A stretch of 64,000 nt of DNA from Scalesia atractyloides (Eukaryota > Streptophyta > Magnoliopsida > Asterales > Asteraceae): assembly GCA_947069175.1 (NCBI GenBank), contig CAMTDV010000012.1:38968341-39032340 (forward strand), given 5' to 3'. The notes beneath the pieces were generated by a model, which ran no database searches, had not been told where the DNA came from, and was given only the letters and a program-made list of their open reading frames with translations. Positions 47,094 to 58,147 of the stretch are shown here, piece by piece. Each line of letters starts with the position of its first letter. Position 1 is the stretch's first letter. The position numbers and the translations under genes are program-made.

Positions 47094-49560
47094 TCAACAG
47101 GTTTTAATTAGAAACGGGAACCCAGGCCATGGAAGATTGGGCTTGCCATTAGCATGAACATAAGTAACCTCACGAAAGATCAAATTAGTTGAGGATGAGG
47201 TTGATGATGCTTTTGATTTATTAGTCATGGGGGTAGCAGACTGATTCTTGGCCACTGACTTAGGCCTCCAGGTTACCGAATCAGACCTCTGCACAATCCT
47301 TGGAGTGCTAGAGAGAGTCTGGGAAACTGAAAGTCTCAAGGGTTTAACAGATTGTTTCTTGGCCAAGTTCCAGTCTTGATCAGAAGACTTAGCCAGAAAT
47401 CGAGCCTCAGGGGGCGATTAGGCATAGTCTTCTGATGTCTGGAATACAAAGTTTTGAAAGAGGTAAAGGTCTTTTGACAATTTCGAGCAATGCTGCCCGG
47501 AAATCCACAATTGAAACAGGACTGCCTCTTCTGGAAGAAAACAGTCCGTTCAGCTTGTGAAATTCTGGGCAATTTGTCTGTCAGTTTCTTGCTGGCGAGT
47601 ATTGACGGCTGATGCACGGTCTTGGTCTTAACGGTGTCCTGCGCACAACCATCAGCACACTTGTTAGTTTTGTGATTTTAATTGAAGGATTTTGAACATG
47701 GAGCTTTTGGCAAAATTTTAACTGATATCTGTTCAGCTGGTTGCTTAACATGTTCAGTGTGCGACTGCTGAGTTAATTCCTCAGTTTGATGAGAAGACCC
47801 AGCAGTTGCCGTTTCAGTTTTTGTAGACGCCTATTTTGTTTTCTTCTTTTTAGATCGGCGTGTTCTCCGCTTCTTAGTCTTACTCTTCAAATCACACTTC
47901 ATGACAGATTTGTAGAGGACACGAGTGGCTCTACAGGGACATCCTGTTCTGAAACTTCAGCAGATGACTGTGGAATCTCGCAAGTTTGAAAAGTTTGAGG
48001 TTCCGATTCAAGATCAGGTTTAAGATTTTCATTTGAACCATGGGGAAAAGTGTTTTATCTTTTGTCATTTCAGAATCAGTCCCTTGTGTTGAGTCACCTG
48101 AGTCTTCCAGGATTACATCACTATCAACTTTTACAGAATTGGTTGGTTGATCAACTTTCACACTGTCAACCCTAGGAGATGCATCAACAGACCCCCCTCT
48201 GGAGATGAACATTCGGTATCCTCAGCTGAAGATGAACATTCGGTATCCTCAGCTAAAGCTGATGAAACCGAATCATCTGTTGATGCAAAACCTGCAGCTA
48301 AATTCATTTTCTCATCACACAAGTTATCACAGTTATTAGCATCGTTCAAAACACCAGTATTTGATGAAAAACCAGAATTAAAACTGTCTAAATTCTCAAC
48401 ACAAGCAACACTATTTGAGCATGTAAATTGTTCAGCAAGAAATTGATTTAAAATGTCAAAAGCAGGCTTATAAAATGCATAATCATCAGCTGAATTGTCT
48501 GAATGTGTATTCAGTCATTCCTCTTCATCACCCTCTGTGATATCCTCAACTAAAGTTTCTTCTGCACATGAGTTAGACACATTAGTATCGTTCACAAATT
48601 TAGTTTGAGTATCAGAAGATTCTTTCTCGTTAGAGTTTGTGGAGGATGTGGATGTTTCTGCCTCAGGTACTTCTTTCTCCAACCATCTGTACTTTCAGAG
48701 GGACGATTGACAGTTTCACGAGAAAGTGGTGTAGAAGCCACAAAGACATCATCCCCCTTGAGTTCGGTGGGTTTGGAGAACCTTGGGTAATAGGGCGTTC
48801 ATGGTTTGGATAAATAATCTGACGGTTTACCATACATCATTTTTTCTGCATTTGCTACCACTTCCTCATATTAGGCATTCTAGTATAGTTATGATTATAT
48901 GGTGGAGGCGCCCTATTGTACCCAAGGCATTTTGCAAAATTCTTTTGATAATTAAGCTGGAGGTCACATAAGTCCTTGACAAGTTTACTGGAAGTTTCAA
49001 ATTTTTAATATTTATTTCATTTTCGTGAAGCTTCCTTGTCAAGGAATTCGGCTTGGCTAAGGCTGCTTGAAGTTCTACGTCCTTTTCAGCTAGTTTTAGC
49101 TTGTAGTCGTAGACCCAACATTGCTGTTGGTTCAAGTCTAGCTTTAGCTGAACTACATCCTGTTTCCGAGCTTCGACCTTCTCCATAAGAAGCTTATTCT
49201 TATGTTAAGGGTGATGTTCTGTGACGCAGCTTGTTGATATTCAGCCACTAGAGTTGAATTGTGGGCGCTCATTTGTGATAATTTAAAACGACAACTATCA
49301 AACAGAGTATTCGATTTACTGTTTCCGAAAGATCGGGCGTCTCAGTTGTCTGCGCCATCGTACAGTGGTTGCTGTTCTTGGATAGATTCAAGGTTTCCAT
49401 TTGAGCTGCAGCATCACCCAGTTGAAACCTTCATGCTGTTAAGCCACCAATGTTGTTGACTTCCCGCCCGAGCTGCTTGATGGCCTTGTTGTTGACTTGG
49501 AAGGAGAGACGGGAACCAGCTGTCTGTCACTGCTCTGTATATAAGCGACCCTGGATGATA
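47094..49560 (-). pseudogene. gag: Gag-protease linker of G with second zinc knuckle
   Basis: A long low-complexity linker. Near its 3' side a knuckle CFNCGFPGSIARNC lies at 47477-47518; the family histidine (GHI) is serine here, so metal binding should be lost. Upstream are acidic repeats (AEDTECSSSAEDTECSS, encoded near 48205-48250) and a helical, coiled-coil-like segment rich in K/E/L (about 49020-49186: VQLKLDLNQQQCWVYDYKLK). Large linkers of this kind are common in Asteraceae Copia polyproteins. Confidence 0.6.
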
Positions 49561-50987
49561 CATACCCTAACCGTGGCTTCTTGCATTCCCAGGCGAAGTG
49601 TCCTGGTTCATGACATCGGTACATCTAAGTTTGTCCTTTGTGAGACCAGTCTTCAAGTTTGACAAGGGTTACCTTCCATACTTTTTCTGAAACTTGTTGA
49701 CCCGAAAAGCAGCCATTGCTAAATTCCAAGAAACATCGATCTCGTCCAGGTCCTCCTCCATGATCTGATCAACTTTGGTTGGAAGAATAGATGGAGGGGT
49801 CAGATCACCCGCCAAGAAGGCATTTAAGCTTTTGATCATTGATGCCGCAATAGCCAGTTTCTCTTCGTTTTCCTTAGTGAGAAACGCATAGTTGGGCGCG
49901 GGTTGAGCAGGTGCAGGCACTGGTGCAGCAGTTTGAGGAATGATGACTTGTTGCACTGTTTGAGGCTGTCCCTTGTGCACTGTTTGAGCTTGCAGACTGA
50001 AACCATGTTAGGATACTGAGCATGGTACTGTGTGTGAACTTGAGTAGTTGAAAATGTTGAGGGATTTTGAGATTGAAAACCATACACATACTGAGTGTTC
50101 TGAGGCGTGGCTATAGGATTGTAAACCACGTTTGATCCACCCGGTGCTTGTGCATTTCCTTGCAGAGGACTATAAATGAGATTCTGTGACATTAAAGCCG
50201 AGTTCTGCCCTGTCATCCCTGCGGCCATCAAACTGCTTTGATGGTTGATTTCCCTCTGCTTGTTGTCAATCTCACATGATTTGATAGTAGCTATCATCTC
50301 AGTGAGAGTGACATCATATAAGTTCTTCGTCTTTTTTGATCATGCCCACATCTGCATCCCAACTTTTGGCAGTGAATTTAATAACTGTCTGTTCATGGAA
50401 CTGTTGGTGAGGGTGATCTCATCTGAAATCATTTTGGAAACCAGCTTGACATAACGATGTATCTGGTTTTCGATAGTTTCCCCATATATGTGATTAAACG
50501 AGCTGAACTGCTGATTCAGCTGATTCACCCTACTTGCTTTCATGTCGGCATTTCCCTCGTAGAGATTTTGCAACTCACTCCAAACTTCCTTAGCGGTTTT
50601 ACAGTTTCTGACCGCGATAGAAATATCAGGTCCTAGAGCCATGGTTAGAGTTGCCGAGTCCTTCTCATCTTCCTCTATGATCTTGATGTCCTCTGGAGTC
50701 CATGGGTGCATGGGCTTGGGAATTTTCGTTTCAGGATCTTGCTCTGTGCTATACACTATGGTTCTTGGACCATTCATGATGCATCTCCACACGCCAGGTT
50801 CTTTAGCCTTGCAGTATTGTTCGAAACGGAACTTCCACTCGTAGTATTCATCCCCATACAATAAACGTGGCACTTTGGTGGAAGTGCCAATTACCTGATC
50901 CAGCTCTTGGTGGAGGGCTAATGTTTGCGATTGCAGGGCAGCCAGAGTGGCATCTGTCGGATCTTGAGCGGTCATGAATCCAGCCAC
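49561..50987 (-). pseudogene. gag: Copia gag of G
   Basis: Start at the ATG at 50987 (MAGFMTAQDPTDATLAALQS). The UBN2-type gag fold is clear: LLYGDEYYEWKFRFEQYCKA, ATLTMALGPDISIAVRNC, AKEVWSELQNLYEGN and QLNQQFSSFNHIYGETIENQ. A shift near 50338 leads into a Gln/Asn-rich C-terminal half. The first zinc knuckle at about 49578-49628 reads YRCHEPGHFAWEC; the initial cysteine codon is out of frame by one base, so a single-base loss breaks the knuckle. Confidence 0.88.
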
Positions 50988-51780
50988 TGTAATTTAAATT
51001 GATTAAAAATTACCAAATCGATTTAAATTTGATTAATTTAAGTGTGTCTGATGAACAGTACTGAATCCGAAATGGTCAATCTGTAGTCAATGACGGTCAA
51101 ACCCGGAATCTAATCCGAAATGGTAGTCCTGGAGTCAAAGATGGTCAACTCGGAAAGACTATCCGAATTGATGAGTAATCCGGACTAAAGAATCTGGATT
51201 GAGCAATCCGGATTGATGAATCTGACTTGAAAAACCCGACTTGAAAGATCCAAAATGGAAAACCCGAAATAAGATGGATCCAGAATGAGAAGACCGAGTT
51301 ACAAATCCAAAATGGAGAATCCGAGATGTATGATCCGGAATAGCCAACTCTGAATCTGAATCCGGAATGCCTGTCTTATCTGATGAAAATCCAGAACAGT
51401 GATCCTTATTTGTAATAGTGAACCCGCCTTTTCTGCAACTGAATTCCAAGATTCAAGGAATTCAAAAACCTCAACTAGTAACTCGGATTAAAATCCGGAA
51501 CGAGCAACAATTCGGGATCAATCTGAGATGGATGATCACCTTCGTGTTCTTCGGAATCCGGAACAGTGGTTAATCCGAATTGTGAGAACCTTCTTCGTGT
51601 TCTTCGGAATCTGGAACATTACCAGATCCGAATTCTTCAAAAGTTCTTCGAGTTCTTCGGAACAGTAGCCTTCCAACGATGAACAGTTATCCGGAACACC
51701 AAAAAACAATCCAAACAGCAGCAACACACTTCAAAAACTTCTTCAATCAGCAATACCCGGAGCCTGTATTAGAATAGCAG
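50988..51780 (-). promoter_or_regulatory. 5' leader of G with ATCCGGAT-type repeats
   Basis: No protein. 51080-51620 carries more than a dozen words of the ATCCGGA/TCCGAAT class in both orientations. ATCCGGAT is its own reverse complement. The same words occur in the interval before the extra ORF. Confidence 0.7.
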
Positions 51781-51794
51781 GCTCTGATACCAAT
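51781..51794 (-). other. Primer-binding site of G (initiator-Met tRNA)
   Basis: Minus strand TTGGTATCAGAGCC, beginning two bases inside the LTR end; contains the full standard TGGTATCAGAGC. Confidence 0.92.
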
Positions 51795-51795
51795 T

Positions 51796-52096
51796 ATAAG
51801 TCCCGTAAACAGATCAAACAGGTATCACTAACCTAATCAGTAGCGGAAATTATGATTAGGAATAAGAACAACTTGAATAACTTTGAATGATTCTAACTTG
51901 CATACACCAAAGATGTTTGATACAAGTTTTTGCTTTCAACTCTCTAACCTTTACTATGACCTAGCCCCTCTATTTATAGGCATCATTAAACCCATAATTA
52001 CAACCCTAGGCCCATTAGGCACTAGGAAGCCCACATAAACCCCAAAAGCCCAAAGACATCCCTAATGAATAAACCTTTCATAATCCAAGCCCAACA
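51796..52096 (-). repeat. G 5' LTR (301 bp)
   Basis: Right-hand LTR, 5' with respect to the element. Its inner end reads TATAAGTCCC on the plus strand where the other LTR has TGTAAGTCTC, so the terminal dinucleotide is mutated. Confidence 0.93.
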
Positions 52097-52101
52097 AAGA
52101 T

Positions 52102-52837
52102 GATTTGGAAGGTTCAAGACGGTAGGATTCAAGGTTTCAAGCCCCGGAATCGTGATTTCTCGAGTTTTAACATACAATTCATCTTTTCCTTGTTTCCTTT
52201 GATTTCCGTCATGAATATTAAACTTGTTTTAGCTATTGTTTACTATTTAAAGAGAATTATGGGCTAAAACTTTAGTACCTACCTAGGTTGTATGATGAAT
52301 ATTCGTTGATAAATTGTTTTGAACGATTTTTGGTTATAAATTAATGGTTTAATGCTCTAGTAAATTGTCTGTTATGATCTCAGATGTGTATGCATGCTTA
52401 ACACTACTTTATACTTATTCACTTGTTCCACTTGCGTTTTTGTGATGATATGTCATGTATGAATGCTCATTAGGTTGCTTACTGTGTGTTTGCGATTAGT
52501 TTATGATTAATTGTCGACGATTTCTGTAGGAACTATGATTAAGGATTTAAGGGTTTTAAGTGTTCTGCCTAGTCTAATAGCCGTGAGGGGAGGATTAGTT
52601 AGGTTTGTCTTTGTCACTAGACGGTTTAGGGTTTGATTGCGTGTAAGCAGGTCTTCCTTTATTTTATTTTAATATTGTTTACCTAAATCTGAATAATGTT
52701 CTTAGATTACCCCTTTATCCTTTAGGGTGCATTGAGATTGTCGCTTGTGAGGTAAACCATCTTTTGGGTACTTTAGCATTGTTGGATTTGTTGTGAAGCA
52801 ATTCAACTAACCGGTGTGTTTAACAACTTTTAGGATT
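52102..52837 (+). repeat. Solo LTR D, piece 3 of 4
   Basis: Resumes after the G TSD and runs to TTTAGGATT (52829-52837), the TSD of the Mutator-like element. Its text parallels LTR B (for example TTACTGTGTGTTTGCGATTA near 52480). Confidence 0.65.
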
Positions 52838-54053
52838 GGGTAAATTACACTTTTTTGTCCTTTTTTTTATGTTTGTATCGGATTGCAATTGATGGCCTTT
52901 AACTTCAATAATTATAGTCGCAATCCTTTATTTGGAAAACTCATTACACCTTTCGTCCTTTAGCACTAACCAAGTTAAAATTTTCAGTTAAGTATGACAT
53001 GTGCCTTGCACATGAGGGTAGGTTAGTCATTTTACCCTTTTATTTAAAATATCTTTATAATAAAATAGTTTTATAAAAAACAAAAACTAAACTATATATC
53101 TTTAAGCCCAAATATTTCTCTCTCTCTCTCTTAACACACACACACACTCACTCTCTCTCAACCCTTTCTTCATCCCCTGCAATTTGAAACCCTGACCAAA
53201 CACACCAGAAAAACAATCTCTAATCTAAAATGCTATCAGTTCATTTCACACAAAAGAAAGCATCACCATGACCGACCACCCTCAACCACCACCGTGCCTA
53301 GTTGACCTCAATGACCTGAAAGCCTCTGACTACCACCATTTCTCTAGTTTTTGGTCCCTCCAATCACGATGGTGTGGCCGAACTTTGGATCTGGAAGAAA
53401 AACTCCTCACAACCTTGCAAAACCTTCAAATCTGAAACCCTAAAACATAAAAAAAACCCTCACAACATGGTGGTTCTTCACAGATCTGAAACTTAATGGT
53501 GGTGTTTAGGGATTCGGGTTTAAAGGCAGTGGCGGTTTGTGCATGTAGATGGGTGATAGGTATGTGGCAAGAGATATGGTTTATGTTGTCACGGTGATGG
53601 GTAGGGTAATGGCAGGGGGTTTTGTAGATTGAGAGAGTTAAGAGTGGAGAGTTTTTGTTCGGCGTTCTGTAACAATGCAACAAAGGTGTAGGTGTTTTGG
53701 TTTGTGGTTGAGTATATGTGTCAGATTGTTTATCGGATATTATTAGATTTGAGAATTATATTGTTGGATTTGTGGAGATGAGTTGCAGGTATAATTGATA
53801 AGAGTGTTGAAAGAGAAATGTATTTTAGTTGTTTCTTTTTACATATATTTCAAATAAATGAGTAAAATTACTGATATAGCATCATGTGCAAGTCACATGA
53901 CTAGAGTTAACTGAAAATTTTAACTTGGTTAGTGCTAAAGGACGAAAGGTGTAATGAGTTTTCCAAATAAAGGATTGTGACTGTAATTATTAAAGTTAAA
54001 GGCTATCCATTGCAATTCGATACAAACATAAAGGACGAAAGTTGAGTTTACCC
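52838..54053. mobile_element. Non-autonomous Mutator-like element (MULE)
   Basis: A 1216-bp element with terminal inverted repeats of about 150 bp and a perfect 9-bp TSD TTTAGGATT (52829-52837 and 54054-54062). The ends read GGGTAAATTACAC on the left and, reverse-complemented, GGGTAAACTCAAC on the right; both arms share CTCATTACACCTTTCGTCCT and GTTAAAATTTTCAGTTAA. Long terminal repeats with a 9-bp duplication define MULEs. No transposase is present. The interior holds CT and CA microsatellites followed by a short ORF, a layout that resembles a captured gene 5' end. Confidence 0.92.
53268..53435 (+). CDS. Short ORF inside the MULE (55 aa, unknown)
   Basis: Starts MTDHPQPPPCLVDLNDLKAS and ends TTLQNLQI, stop. 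It is preceded by CTCTCTCTCT and ACACACAC runs and a C-rich leader like a plant 5' UTR. I recognise no family. It may be a fragment captured from a host gene (Pack-MULE) or chance openness. Confidence 0.25.
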   Translation: MTDHPQPPPCLVDLNDLKASDYHHFSSFWSLQSRWCGRTLDLEEKLLTTLQNLQI

Positions 54054-54062
54054 TTTAGGATT

Positions 54063-54523
54063 CTTTCTTGACACCTTGAGAAGGGTCGAGGTTCCTTTAG
54101 GATTCCCAATTAGTATCATAGATCCCAGTTCCATCTCAATTACCAATACCGATATAAAACCATGATCCAAGAATAGGATTCCAAACCTAGGTAGTGCTTT
54201 TATTATCATCTAACTTCACCTATAGTTAGAGTTCCTGTCTGAGTTCACGTTACTCAACATTTTAATTAATTTGCATTAGGATTGCTAGAAAACCCCTTCA
54301 AAAGATAAAAACAATAAAATTGGTAGTGTAGATAAGTAAATCGAGTCTAGTAAACATTTTCAATAAGAGTCTCGTGGGTTCGATATCCGGACTTACTTTA
54401 TCTTACTAGTGTCGATAGGTTTACTTGCATGTCGTATAATAGTTTTGGAGAGTCTAGATTATTACTTAGTGTCTAGTTTAGGGTTAATTAGTTAATATTT
54501 ATTAAACTACTTTTAGCACATCA
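54063..54523 (+). repeat. Solo LTR D, piece 4 of 4 (3' end)
   Basis: Resumes after the MULE TSD and ends AACTACTTTTAGCACATCA, the same kind of end as LTR C (ACTACTTTTAGAGCATCA). No primer-binding site follows, consistent with a solo LTR or a 3' LTR. Confidence 0.7.
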
Positions 54524-54835
54524 ACTACCCCTTACATCCCTTACAATTCTAGGATGTTTCGTTTCTGGTGGTACCGAGAAGATATCTAGATTTAGGGCAC
54601 CATTACATTTAGTTTAGAGAGACTGAGAAGTAATATGAACGCTAGACTGGTGAGTTTACGCACTTCCCTAGATGCTAGATTGTGTCATGTTTAGAGAATG
54701 ATCTGTCAGTCAGTATTAAGTCGAGATTAGTGTATTTTAAGTTCCCGGTAGCCAAATCCAATTATCTAATCCTGGGATATGTGACGAATTAACATGATTC
54801 TTGCCTAGGTAGCTACTTTCGCATCATATCTGATT
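54524..54835 (+). repeat. LTR B, truncated right arm
   Basis: Sequence after the D end again looks like mid-LTR text (GACTGAGAAGTAATATGAAC, AAGTTCCCGGTAGCC, GCCTAGGTAGCTACTTTCGC). It breaks off at about 54835, roughly 300 bases before an LTR end would be expected by comparison with D, and switches directly into pol sequence. Confidence 0.5.
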
Positions 54836-55560
54836 TCCTTTTGTTGAAGTGTTGCAACATATGCCCAAATACGCAAAAGTTCCTCAAGAATATCTTGCAA
54901 ATAAGAAGTTGGAGGAACTTTCACATGTAACTCTTAGTGAAGAATGTTTCGCTGTCATCCAGGAAAACTACCAACTAAATTGCATGATCCAGGTAGTTTA
55001 ACTATATTTTTTTCTACTGGTAGTTTGGCAGTTAAGAACACACTTGTAATATAGGTGCTAGTATTGATTTGATGTCTTATTCAATGTTTGAGAAACTAGA
55101 CCTAGGAGAGCTAAAGCTCACTCGTATGTGCGTTCAACTAGTAGGAAAATCCATTGAGTTTTTGAGAGGCACTCTTGGAAAATTGCTAGTTAAAGTGGAT
55201 AAGTTTGTTTTCCCATTTGATTTTATCATGATTGATATGCAATAGGACGAACAGTGCCAATTATCTTAGGACGTCCTTTTCTTGCAACTTCTAGAGCTCT
55301 AGTTGATATGGGTAAGGAAAGCTTAAGTTAAGAGTGTGTGATGATGGAGTGGTTTTTGAAGTAAAACCTCTCCATAGTGACCCGTTTGAAGATTTGAATG
55401 CAATCAATGTTCACTTGATATCCAAAATAAAAAAAGTTATACCGAAGAAAGTGGTGGATGATCGTAGAAGAAGAAAAGAGAGTTTGGTTTATTGGTGTAT
55501 TAGCTTGGGAAGAAGAATAAGAAAAAGAAGAATAAAGAGAAGGAACAATACGAGATAGGA
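54836..55560 (+). pseudogene. pol: Athila-type protease remnant (probably element A)
   Basis: Starts FVEVLQHMPKYAKVPQEYL, equivalent to FIEALQHMPKYAKFLKDLL in element C, and continues CSAVI-like, then MFEKLDLGELKLTRMCVQL and KLLVKVDKFVFPFDFIMIDM, and in another frame VPIILGRPFLATSRALVDMG. These are the protease landmarks of Athila. Stops and shifts are frequent. The final part (55334-55558) ends in a lysine/arginine-rich tail and has no reverse transcriptase after it, so most of pol is deleted. Joining it to the gag at 7441-8403 is inference. Confidence 0.7.
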
Positions 55561-56040
55561 CTATTTGGGGTTACTGTGAACCGTAAGGCTGAACCCCCCT
55601 ATGAAAAATTAGGTGGGGGATAGGCACATTTGAGAATATGCCCAAGTTGTATAGTTTGTATAGGGTAATGTGCTTATTTTTCATTTTATTTTGCTTGTTT
55701 TTGGTTTGTAATTAAATTTGGTTGAGAATGAAGTTCTAGGTATGTTTGCTTTAAAATCTAAGTTTGGGACTTGTGTGGTGGGTAAAAAGACGTGAAAAAA
55801 TTGAAATTTGGCTAAGTATTGAAGTTGGAAAAGAAAAACTTTCTGGCCAAAAACAAGGTTGTCGTGTCACGTCCTTGAAGGTCTATGCCCATCACGATGC
55901 GCCAAGCAGCAAGTCAACGAAAACGTCAACAAAGTCACCTGGCGACACAACGATGCATGAAGGTGTGTTCTCTTGTGCCCAAGCAGCTCCTGGTCGACTA
56001 GATCAGTTTTTCTGCTCGTTTACTTAGTTTTAGCCTATAC
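55561..56040 (+). other. Tail of the old Athila-like element
   Basis: A purine tract AGGTGGGGGATAGG lies at 55611-55624. Further on GTCGTGTCACG (55860) and ATCACGATGCGCC (55892) resemble decayed versions of the LTR dyads. A partial 3' LTR is possible but its ends were not found. Confidence 0.35.
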
Positions 56041-57689
56041 AACTTTAGGTTATTTTCTTTACTTTTACTATAAAGATAAATAACAATATAATTTGTTTTC
56101 AATTAGACATAATATGTTATATATGTTTCACTTTTATATATATTATATATATATATATATATATATTTTAATATATTTATGACATAATTCGGTTCGAAGA
56201 GTGAACCGGTAAGGCATTCGGTTCAATGTCCGGTTTGATTATGAAAATATTGCTCACAACTTCTAGTTTTGTGAGGAAAAAAAATAAGTAATGAGCCATA
56301 TAAATGTCAGGCTTTCCTCATGGACCAACAAACCCAACAATAACGAGAAATTAATTATTAATTTACCATGTTTTGATTTATCAGATATATTTAGGAGATG
56401 ATAACAGTTTTAAAATATTTATATACTATCAACCAAAGTGAGTGGGGTTTTCTATTAGCTTTGGTTGCCCCTTCACTTTTGAAGTTGTCAACTATAGCCC
56501 TTCTCCATTTTGACTACCCCTTTAGTTTGGTAATTGGCACTTTTAACCCTTTTCCTATTTTACAAGTTTTATAAACTCCTTCTCTAGATTTTAATGTTTC
56601 AACTTTACCCTTCTACCATATATAATATACGTTTATAACCTTTTATTTTTTACTAATTTAATTTTCTTTCAAAACTCTCGTTCGTTCGTTAGTTTCTTTT
56701 GTTTACCCTTGTTTTTCTTTTACCTTAAAAAGACTTTTTTTAAGTGCATATTTTATGTACGTTTCAACATAAATTCGAGTTGGTCTCCATTTCGACGTAA
56801 ACCTTTTCTACAAAACGATTCAAGTCAAATATAATACGTTTTCGTTTAAAAAACAATTTTTACGTGCATATTTTTATGTATGTACCGGAATAAATTTGAG
56901 TTGGTCTATGTTTCGACGTAAACTTTTTTGGGAAACAAGTTAGATCAAATATAATACGTTTTCGTGTTTCTTTTATGTACGGTTTGTAAATTTTGTTCCA
57001 AACTGAGTGGAGTCAAATTGTGGTTTCTTTTCCCCCCTTTTCTAAAAAGCTCTATAATATGTTATGATGGTTCGTTATGAATTTGATCTACTTTACGTTT
57101 TGATCAAATCGCAATACCTATAAAGATTACATTGAGTTTAATCGGATACATCGAAACACGTGTTTTCGTATGATTAACGCATTACATAACGCTTTGACTA
57201 ATATATTCGATGTTTGCGATGTACCCGCGCTGCAACATGGTCGGGCCTTATTATTAGTTGTTTTCTTATTGAACATGTATTTTCAGATTTATGACAAATA
57301 TTCTAATGTCGTGTAAAAATTATGTGGTGAATACGACGTTCTTATGGTGGCTAAATTTATAAAAAAACGTAATTTGTATTGTTACGTAAACACGTAAACC
57401 TAATTCTGGTGGTTGCAAACACGTAGCTAAAGTTCTTTTCCATGTTTTTTAGAGGTATGATTTAGTCACAAATTATAAAAAGAAAAAAATAGGAAGTGAT
57501 TTTTCACTTAGCTTTTTTTAGATTTAATTGATTTAAAACTTGTTGCTAATTAAAACTAAGAATTAGTCCTCGATACATGTCTTTTACTAGTATTGTTGTG
57601 GTATTTAACTACAACTGTCTAATAGGTTTGTTGAAACTCTTGACACACGTCAAAAGAGTAACGTAATGTTCTGTCAAATTTCGCGGCTA
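56041..57689. other. AT-rich non-coding stretch
   Basis: No gene recognised. It has a (TA)n run at 56135-56167 and a two-copy tandem repeat of about 121 bp at 56740-56980 sharing GTGCATATTTT, GAGTTGGTCT, TTTCGACGTAAAC and CAAATATAATACGTTTTCGT. The word CGGTTCGAAGAGTGAACCGG at 56191-56210 is an imperfect palindrome. Confidence 0.6.
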
Positions 57690-58147
57690 AATATTTTTCT
57701 TGTTGTCGGACACGGAATCACCCGAGCATCTTTTCTCCTCCTGCTGCGTGACGTCTCATATACGGCAGTTCGTGAGCGTCTGGTGCAAGTTACTGCCTAT
57801 CTTTGTTTTTCGATCTAGGGTCTCCTTGAGCTGTATCCGGGGTTGTCGTGCTCTAATGATAAGAAGATTGCGGTCCATGGTATTATAATGGTTTTGTGAT
57901 GGTGTATCTGAAAAGCTATAAACGAGCAAAGATTTTTCAACAAGCAGGCCAAGATAGAAGACATTTGTCAAGACATCAGATATTTAGGGTACCTCTTGTT
58001 CAAGTTTAGTTCTAAAAACAAATGTAGGTTTAGGATAGTTGGTGCAAGTTTGACATGTTGTAAATGTAGGTTTGTTGTTAGTTGTTATGTTGGGTTTTGT
58101 GATGAGCTTCCATTTTAGTTGAAAGCCAATTTTCAAAAAAAAAAATT
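57690..58147 (+). mobile_element. LINE 3' end (non-LTR retrotransposon fragment)
   Basis: The frame SDTESPEHLFSSCCVTSHIR (from 57703) and FVSVWCKLLPIFVF are the zinc-binding domain at the C-terminus of plant LINE reverse transcriptases. In the next frame AKIEDICQDIRYLGYLLFKF matches the usual continuation. Stops interrupt it. The fragment ends with an A-run at about 58136-58145, as expected of a 5'-truncated LINE insertion. TSDs were not resolved. Confidence 0.7.

Larger units (their letters stand above)
38842..52096 (-). mobile_element. Element G: large Copia retrotransposon, Sirevirus-like
   Basis: A 13.3-kb element on the minus strand with LTRs of 296 and 301 bp, perfect TSD AAGAT (38837-38841 and 52097-52101), a perfect Met-tRNA primer-binding site and an AGGGGGAGAA purine tract. 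Domain order is gag, long linker, integrase, reverse transcriptase, RNase H (Copia order), then a 1.8-kb non-coding interval and an extra ORF before the 3' LTR. The extra ORF, the gag/linker size and the RNase H style fit Sirevirus-like plant elements, although the LTRs are shorter than usual for that genus. The LTRs differ by about 11 substitutions and 3 indels by eye. All frames are broken. Confidence 0.92.

Noticed and set aside
55764..56027. 87-codon frame after the Athila protease remnant
   Set aside because: No recognisable family; it covers the decayed dyad region of an LTR-like tail.
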